Shown: in pieces, positions 57,401-64,000 of the stretch | Layout: every line of letters begins with the position of its first letter | Numbering within the stretch: the stretch's first letter is position 1 | Assembly: GCF_964355755.1 (NCBI RefSeq) | Contig: NC_092678.1 | Coordinates: forward strand, 4,870,922 to 4,934,921 | Source of the DNA: Antedon mediterranea | Lineage: Eukaryota; Echinodermata; Crinoidea; Comatulida; Antedonidae | Length of the DNA stretch: 64,000 nucleotides | Reading direction: 5' to 3' | The notes under the pieces: generated by a model | Seen by the model: the letters and a program-made list of their open reading frames with translations, nothing else | Databases searched by the model: none | Told to the model about the DNA's origin: nothing | Translations under genes and position numbers: made by a program

Positions 57401-60400
57401 ACTTTTTTTTATTTCTTAAGATGCGTCTACAGCCACAAATTTAGAGCTTGTTCAAAATTTGCTAGATGCTCGGAGCGAACATACTCTATATGGTGTTCTT
57501 AATAACACGAAAACGGTTGGTGGAGGTGAGTTGTACACATTTAACATCGACTCATACAAATGTAAAATGTAAATGATATATTCAACATTTTTTTAATATC
57601 TTCTGTTTAGCTCGGCTTTTGAGATCAAATGTGCTGCAGCCTTTGTGTGGTAAGTATGAAATAAACTTATTTCAATATAGAGACAATACATGGACGAGAT
57701 AGATGATGACAATGATGATGATGATGATGATGATGACAATGATGATGCCGATGATGATGATGTCAGTGATGATGATGACAATGATGATAATGAAAATGAT
57801 GATGATGACAATGATGATGATGACAATGATGATGACAATGATTATGACGATGACAATATGATGACAATGATGGTAATGAAAATGATGATAAAGCTATAAA
57901 AGAAGGCCTGCAAGTACAACTCATTTTATTTTTGCAGATCTTGATACAATACAGATGCGTCTGGAAGTTGTGAGTGAACTTACAGAGAATGAGGAGCTAT
58001 TTTATAACTTACAGTCAGGTAAGGACAGCTGGTGACGTGCTGCTGGTATAATCACGCAACTTTTTTAAAACACAATTTAGGGTGAATACAGACTTCAATG
58101 GAGTATGTACCTAATTGGTTCTCTTGTACTGCTCCATTTACCATATTTGGTGTGTTTCAGTGTTGGCTAGATTCCTGGATACTGACCATCTGTTGTCTCA
58201 GTGTGTCCAGATACCAAAGGCCGAAACAGTGAAAACAGCCGAACAGAAGATAACAACGGTTATCCTGTTAAAGCATACGTTGGAACTGGTGACGCCGTTG
58301 ATGAATACTATAGAGGGATCCGAGAACAAGTTGTTACAAGCATATCATAAGGTATCGTCACATTGTATTTTTGTGAGGGTTCCTAACGATCAGCTTCAGC
58401 TGGATGGACCACTCTCTAAAAATGGATTTATAGTTAATCTTGTAAAAAGAACATTTAAATGTGTATTTGGTAATTCATCTTTACCATTTCTATTCTATTT
58501 ATAGACGTTAAGTGATAACAGGTTTGCGTTGATCTTAGAAAAGATAAAAACTGTTATACATGATGAAACTAGTTACCAGAAGGGTGCACTCAACATGAGA
58601 ACGCAAAGATGCTTTGCGGTTAAACCGGAACTTAACGGTAAGATGTCAATTTTACAAAGATCAATAAATAAATTATTGAAAAAAATAATATATTTACATT
58701 TTTTTCCCCCACTATACTGTAGGTTTATTAGATGTGGCTAGAAGAACATACACAGAAATTGTGGATGACATATCAGGTAATATTTACAGTTAAAAAAGAC
58801 CCTGTCACACTATCAAACTCTATGTGACAACAAAATGTGATGTGCCCATATATGGACACTATGATGTCAGTACCATATTTGGTCATATCACTACCATTAT
58901 TTGGGTAAATGCATCACACTTTTTTTTCAAACTAGTTTGACTGTGTATAGACAGAGTTTAAGGAAATTGGCGGATCCATGTTTTGAAATCTCCATCTTTA
59001 AACAAACAATTACAAATGGCAGATTATGACTTTCTTTTAAAGAGTTAATCAAGCAACTTGCAGAGGAGCACCACTTACCATTAAAGACCAGTTATAATGC
59101 CACAAGAGGCTTCTACATTCAGTTGAGCTGTGCAGCTAATTCAGACGTCGCCCTCGATGCTTTACCGTCAACGTTTGTCAAAGTAGTTAAGTCCAGGAAC
59201 ATGGCAAGCTTTACAACTTCAGACTTGGTAAGATACTTTAATATTAACAACTTAAAAATAATATTTATGAAAATGTATTTGTATTTTCCAACAATATTAA
59301 AGAATACTATCCAGTAAAGAAGACAGATATTTTTTAAAATGTTGTAAACTAGCCTAGAATTATTGTTTCTTTTTCAGATCAAACTGAATGGTAAGTTTAC
59401 ATTCACTTATGATATAAACTATAACCTCAAGTAATTGGTCAGATGATTGCCTACTTAAAACGCATAAGGATTATTAAATAATTAATTACTTTTCCTAGAT
59501 CGTATCCGAGAATCCTTAAATGAAATATACCTGATGACTAACATGTAAGTAGAGACACAAATTGTTTAATTCCTCGTAAAATGAAATTCTATTTTCAAAA
59601 TCAGCAGAAATATTACTAATTATTGATATTTTGTTACTAGTGTGCTGAGTGAACTGATAAATGACATTCGTGAGCAAATTGGCTGCCTATATCAACTCAC
59701 AGAATGTGTATCAATGCTGGACATGCTCACATCATTTGCTCATTTATGTACACTTGGAGGCTATGGTGAGTGTTTTAATTTGTAGTTTGTGTTACAGCTC
59801 ACCTGCTCCACCCCATGTGTTCTAGCTCACATGCTCTAGCTCATGTTCTCCAGCTCATGTGTTCTAGCTCACATGTTCTAGTTTGTATGTGTTTCAGCTC
59901 ACATGTTCCAGCTCATGTGCTCCAACTCATGTGCTCTAGCTCATGTGCTCCAACTCATGTGTAGTCTAGCCCACATGTTCCAGCTCATGTGCTCCAGCTC
60001 ATGTGTTCCAGCTCACATGTTCCAGCTCATGTGCTCCAACTCATGTGTTCTAGCTCACATGCTCCAGCTCATGTGCTAGCCCACATGTTCCAGCTCATGT
60101 GCTCTAGCTCATGTGCTCCAGCTCATGTGTTCCAGCTCACATGTTCCAGCTCATGTGCTCCAACTCATGTGTTCTAGCTCACATGCTCCAGCTCATGTAT
60201 TCTAGCCCACATGCTCCAGCTCACATGTTCAGCTCACATGTTCCAACTCATGTGCTCCAGCTCACACATGCTCCAGCTCATGTGCTCCAGCTCACATGTG
60301 CTCCAGCTCACAAGTCCACTCATTAAGCACAATCTTTTTTGCTCCATTGTTCACTTCCTATTTCAAATGCGATTTACACTTTTACTGCAGTAAGACCAGA

Positions 60401-63400
60401 TTTTACCGATACGTTAGCCATCAAGAACGGACGCCACCCCATTCTAAATCGGATTGCAAGTGAGCAGCCAGTCGCAAACAACACTGTAAGTCATCATAAA
60501 AATAACATTAATAATTGATGTGAAAAGTTACCTTTTAATGTTTAGTAACGTAGTTAAGATGTTAAAAAGCGTTATATATTATCAAGTGACTGTTTATAAC
60601 TTTGTAATGTTATTATATGCTATTTATTTTGTAGTATGCATCTGCAGAAAGTAATTTCATTGTCATTACTGGACCAAATATGGTAAAATCTTTTATTTTG
60701 TATACAATAGAGCTCCTCATTAGACACACCCCATATTTAAAGGACACCTTATTAAAGGGATAATCTCCCTTTTAATGAATACGAGATGCAATATGTTTTA
60801 ACACTACAGCCAATCCCTATTCAGGGACACATCCAAAAGAGGCACTTTGTAGGCTCCTGAACTGAAGGTGTCCTCTTAATATACTTCTACTATAAAACTA
60901 CTATCATTATAAAAAGAACCAATAATGATTAAGTTAACGATTTGGAAACGAACCCCTTTGCTTAACTTGGTAAATTCATTAAGATCTATTAAAATGCAAA
61001 TTGTTTTTGTTATTTTAGAGTGGCAAGTCTACGTATTTGAAGCAGATAGCGCTAGTGCAGATCATGTCTCAGCTGGGTTGCTTTGTGCCGGCAGAGATCG
61101 CATCGTTCAGGATTGCCGATCAGATATTTTCAAGAATAAGTTGTGATGACGATATTGAAACAAACGCCTCAACATTCATGTTGGAGGTAGTTATAATAAT
61201 AATAATAATAAATAATAAAATCTTTATCTTGAAACAGGGCGCTGGTTCACACAGCAAAATGTGCTCTTCCATGAGGCCGTATGAAAGAAATACAACTACG
61301 ACAGTATCACAACTATCAAAACAAAACTTGTTTTGTATGTAAACGATCGCAAACAGCCCCTGGCTATGAAATTAGTTGGTGGGATTTATACTTGGATTGG
61401 ATTAACAATAGATTTGCTTAAGTTTTTAATTTATCCTAAATCATCTAATTATTATATGTATACAATATTTTAAATGTAGAATTCTTTATTTCCTTGTTCT
61501 TCTTTCTTGCAAGATGCGAGAAACTAACTACATCATACGAAATGCAACCGACAAGTCATTGATCATCATCGATGAATTAGGAAGAGGTAAGGGCGTTAAT
61601 AAATCAAAAAACGTCTTTTGCGTTTTTCGTACTATTAGTTGGGAAAGCCACTCGACAGTGCAGTTCTTTTGAACTGATCCACTTTTGGTTACCCGCAGGT
61701 GCTGATAGTACTTTTGTTCTGTTTTGTTGAATGATGCCGTACCTTGTTTATGATTTTTGTATGTTACCTGGAAATTGAATAAAATAAAATAAAAAAATAA
61801 AATAAGAGATATCAAAAAATATTTAATGTAATTTTAGCCGTGACCTCCCCCTGGTCATAAGCTAAGCACCCTAGCCTTACTCAACTCTTAAAGATGTATT
61901 TTCCCTTTAAACACCAAAAATGAAGGTCAAATATTCTAAATTTAAATTGGCCATATCAAAGTAATATTAAAGTTATTTACTTTAAGTCGAAAATTTGAGC
62001 CAAAAACAACAAGTTTACGTAATTAACAGGTAAATGAATTTGATCACATTTCTTCTAGGAAATCGTCGCAAGCGAAAGTAAACAAAGATTTCAAACGAGT
62101 ATGCATGCATGATGCTAATTAGAATTGTTTACAACTCGTCACGGTTGAGAAGGTGTTTTCACACAGATTTAGTTATTTAAGTTTATGATTATGCATACAG
62201 AGTAGACAAAGAAGTGCGTTGCATTATGATATATGTTTTGATCGAAAACTTTGACTGGAAGTCAAAGTTATTTTTTGAACAAAAAACGTCTGTATTTCAA
62301 TTAAATGGATTTTCTTTGGAGTAATTTTTGGTGAAAGTTAATAACTATTATAATACTTCAAAACGACCCACTTTTTTTCGAAATAATTTGTTAAAAATGT
62401 TTTTGGAATTAGTAAATGGAACAATACATCTTTACTGCATGTATTACTTGGTACTTATTAGTACCTGGTGGTTAATTGTCCTCTTGAATGCTCCACAAGG
62501 AAGTCTGACAAAGAGGCCCTGGGAAGTGGCTTATTAATTGGACACTATCTCTTATTTATTTCAGGAACCAGTAGTGAGGAGGGCGTTGGTATCTGTCACG
62601 CAATCTGTGAATTCTTACTCAGTTTTAATGCGTTCACATTTTTCGCTACGCACTATCAGCAGATTACTAACTTGGACGCCCTCTATCCTAATGTTGAAAA
62701 GTAAATTTTTATCGATTATAAAATAAACATGATATATATTGTATGACATCAACATCATTCTCACATGACATCATTCTCACATGACATCATTCTCATCAAC
62801 ATCATTCTCACATGACATCATTCTCACACCCCATCATTCTCATCAACATCATTCTCACATGACTTCATTCTCACATGACTTCATTCTCACATGACATCAT
62901 TCTCATCAACATCAACATCATTCTCATCAACATCATTCTCACATGACATTATTCTCACATGACATCAATATTCTCACATTTAATAAACATGAATTCATTT
63001 TTGTAACCCAATGTAGTTACCATTTTGAAGTTGAGCATCATGCCGTAGGTAAAGACAAGTTTCAAAAGGTTTTCTACACACATACCCTGTCACGAGGGAG
63101 GACACAAGAGAAAAACTACGGTAAATTATGTTTGAATAATATTTATGTACGTTACAATTACATAACATACTCTTGAACACTTAAAATTATTAAAATTAAA
63201 TATTATATCGTAAATTATTATATTACATACTTTTAAACAGTTACCCTAAAAAGAACATGAAATAAAAGACTTTAAATTATGTTTTAGGAATCAAACTGGC
63301 GGAAGTTTCCACTCTTCCCCCGTCTATCATAGCAGAGGCAAAGAAGATCTCAGAAACTTTGAAGGCACAAAAAAAGGTAACTATAATATCGGCAAGAGTT

Positions 63401-63965
63401 CCAAGCCGACTCACTCCATAGTTCTGGTGGAAGAACCAGTTTTCTCTAATAAGGACTACAAAGCGTAGCCCCGTTGTACACATGTTTGCGAGACGGGTAG
63501 CGGGATACCTCATTGTGCTAGTTCACGTTCAGCCACTGTCATGAACAGAGTGCTGTAGTTGGCTGCACTGATATGGCTGTTAGAGAAGAAACATGTAGTT
63601 AAAAAGTGTAACATTTAAAGTCTAAAATTACGTAAAGCAGCTTCACAAGTTTATTCACAAGGGCGCCATATACATCATAAACGCAAACCAACACAACTTG
63701 CTGCCTTACATCATCATTTGTTTTTGTATCTCACAATTTTCTTGATACTTTGTGCAAATAACAAATCACTCAATTTAATTTTATCTAGACAAATGAAGAA
63801 GACACAATGGAATTACGAAAGCAAAGAGCAGATTTCCACCTTGCCAACAGACTGATCCAAGTGGCTCGTAACTCACGTCTGGATGAGGACAGTTTAAAGG
63901 AATATCTGGCAACATTAAAAAAACAGTATCTATCAGATTTAGGCGCTTCAGAGTCGGAGGAGTAA
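54474..63965 (+). CDS. MSH4: MutS homologue 4 (meiotic)
   Basis: Twenty-five phase-consistent exons: 54474-54504, 54937-55105, 55294-55406, 55498-55646, 55929-56040, 56879-56945, 57030-57151, 57421-57525, 57611-57649, 57938-58018, 58161-58351, 58505-58637, 58723-58776, 59043-59227, 59378-59390, 59499-59544, 59641-59765, 60391-60485, 60635-60682, 61019-61186, 61514-61586, 62565-62700, 63017-63120, 63288-63376, 63789-63965; 2625 nt, 874 residues. Residues 1-100 are Ser/Thr-rich and probably disordered. Connector, lever and clamp domains follow. The ATPase has Walker A TGPNMSGKST split by an intron after Met, Walker [17 protein letters not shown] and FFATHY. It lacks the mismatch-binding domain I with its Phe-x-Glu motif, as expected for MSH4, which pairs with MSH5 as a clamp on meiotic recombination intermediates. 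One exon is only 13 nt. The 3' untranslated region runs out of the window. Confidence 0.97.
54636..54869. repeat. 118-bp tandem duplication, two copies
   Basis: The unit runs from AGGCCTATAGACTAGTACCTTAGGCCCTAT to GCTGCCATATAGGCCTAGG and is directly repeated at 54754 with a few substitutions. It lies in MSH4 intron 1 within a patch rich in the palindromes AGGCCT and CCTAGG. Confidence 0.9.
56085..56360. mobile_element. Repeat with a nested MITE-A (56150-56274)
   Basis: The outer sequence (GAGACACCCCTAATAATAGG, ATTATAGGGACACAGTTC, CCTGAAGGTGTTCC) matches an uninterrupted relative at 60714-60888. The MITE-A copy from AAGCTCTGTCTACACTATG to GTAGACAGAGCTTTA interrupts it. MSH4 intron. Confidence 0.6.
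56540..56840 (+). repeat. Possible LINE 3' untranslated region
   Basis: A T-rich block containing CTGGCCAGCCACAAGATTTCTATCTTCTTGGGC and ending AAGAAATAAATG resembles the 3' end of a non-LTR retrotransposon. No coding remnant was found. MSH4 intron. Confidence 0.3.
57271..57384. mobile_element. MITE-A copy, diverged
   Basis: AAAGCTTTGTCTATATATCAAACTAGTTTGAC begins it; the right end CACATTTGATAGTGAGAGAGAG has decayed. MSH4 intron. Confidence 0.6.
57690..57885. repeat. (GATGAC/AAT)n microsatellite
   Basis: GATGATGATGACAAT-type repeats fill the MSH4 intron after exon 57611-57649. The Asp- and Ser-rich open frames here are artefacts. Confidence 0.95.
58797..58962. mobile_element. MITE-A copy
   Basis: CCCTGTCACACTATCAAACTC at the left and AAACTAGTTTGACTGTGTATAGACAGAGTTTAAG at the right, with the typical ATATATGGACA core. 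MSH4 intron. Confidence 0.75.
59806..60315. repeat. 14-bp tandem array (AGCTCAYRTGYTCY)
   Basis: About 35 copies of AGCTCATGTGCTCC and AGCTCACATGTTCC variants fill this MSH4 intron. CTCATGTG/CACATGAG alternation gives E-box-like CACATG/CATGTG cores. Open frames of Cys/Ser/His character are artefacts. Confidence 0.93.
60714..60888. repeat. Uninterrupted relative of the 56085-56360 repeat
   Basis: AGACACACCCCATATTTAAAGGACACC and GGCTCCTGAACTGAAGGTGTCCTC show inverted similarity (GGACACC/GGTGTCC) and match the outer repeat at 56085-56360. MSH4 intron. Confidence 0.5.
61640..61806 (+). repeat. Possible retroposon with (AATAAA)n tail
   Basis: The intronic block ends in repeated AATAAAAT, typical of a LINE or SINE tail. 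Only the tail supports it. Confidence 0.35.
62755..62980. repeat. Tandem CATCATTCTCACATGA repeats
   Basis: ACATCATTCTCACATG and ACATCATTCTCATCA units alternate about 16 times in an MSH4 intron between exons 62565-62700 and 63017-63120. Confidence 0.92.
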
Positions 63966-64000
63966 AGGACATCAATTGCTGCTAAATTCGATGAAGAATT

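Noticed and set aside
57593-57899. Asp-rich and Ser-rich frames
   Set aside because: They are translations of the GATGAC microsatellite in an MSH4 intron.
59989-60393. Cys/His/Ser-repeat frames that look like a metal-binding protein
   Set aside because: They derive from the 14-bp intronic tandem array and are not bounded by splice sites that keep the MSH4 frame.

Overview
This is a 64 kb AT-rich, intron-rich animal nuclear sequence. The genes are one-to-one homologues of vertebrate genes, but introns are short (about 80-2500 bp) and packed with small palindromic DNA transposons. An intact Ty3/gypsy retrotransposon has integrase ahead of reverse transcriptase, the Gmr1-type order described from deuterostomes, and TAGGCCTA-rich patches recur. 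Together these suggest an invertebrate deuterostome, perhaps an echinoderm; the species itself is inferred, not shown. Exon models were built by eye. Each was checked for GT-AG (twice GC-AG) borders, phase continuity and an open frame through every junction.

Layout: (1) 2055-8127, minus: an 11-exon, 440-residue receptor-like protein with signal peptide, a fibronectin-III-like domain resembling the IL-17 receptor D1 domain, a sushi domain, one membrane segment and a short tail. A 19-bp tandem array lies just beyond its stop codon. (2) 8128-11389: non-coding, with two transposon-like inverted-repeat structures. (3) 11390-20535, plus: 19-exon CFAP92/KIAA1257-like gene (DUF4550). (4) 21883-34115, minus: 35-exon WASHC4 (SWIP), with a 25-bp minisatellite in one intron. 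(5) 35111-38080, minus: 9-exon CDK20. (6) 38081-39294: divergent intergenic region with five regularly spaced CCAAT boxes beside a perfect 28-nt-arm palindrome. (7) 39295-50681, plus: 8-exon, 1227-residue protein of unknown family. Its intron 6 holds a complete 6,016-bp Gmr1-like LTR retrotransposon (41678-47693, minus) with LTRs that look identical. (8) 50849-54242, minus: 9-exon DALRD3. (9) 54474-63965, plus: 25-exon MSH4, starting head-to-head 231 bp from DALRD3.

The genes do not form an operon or one pathway. Their known roles are cilia (CFAP92, CDK20), endosomal actin (WASHC4), tRNA modification (DALRD3), meiotic crossover (MSH4) and probably cell-surface signalling (the receptor). The clearest mobile-DNA story is the young antisense Gmr1-like insertion. 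The least explained host items are the sushi-bearing IL-17R-like receptor, the 1227-residue protein, and the CCAAT/palindrome block between CDK20 and that gene.
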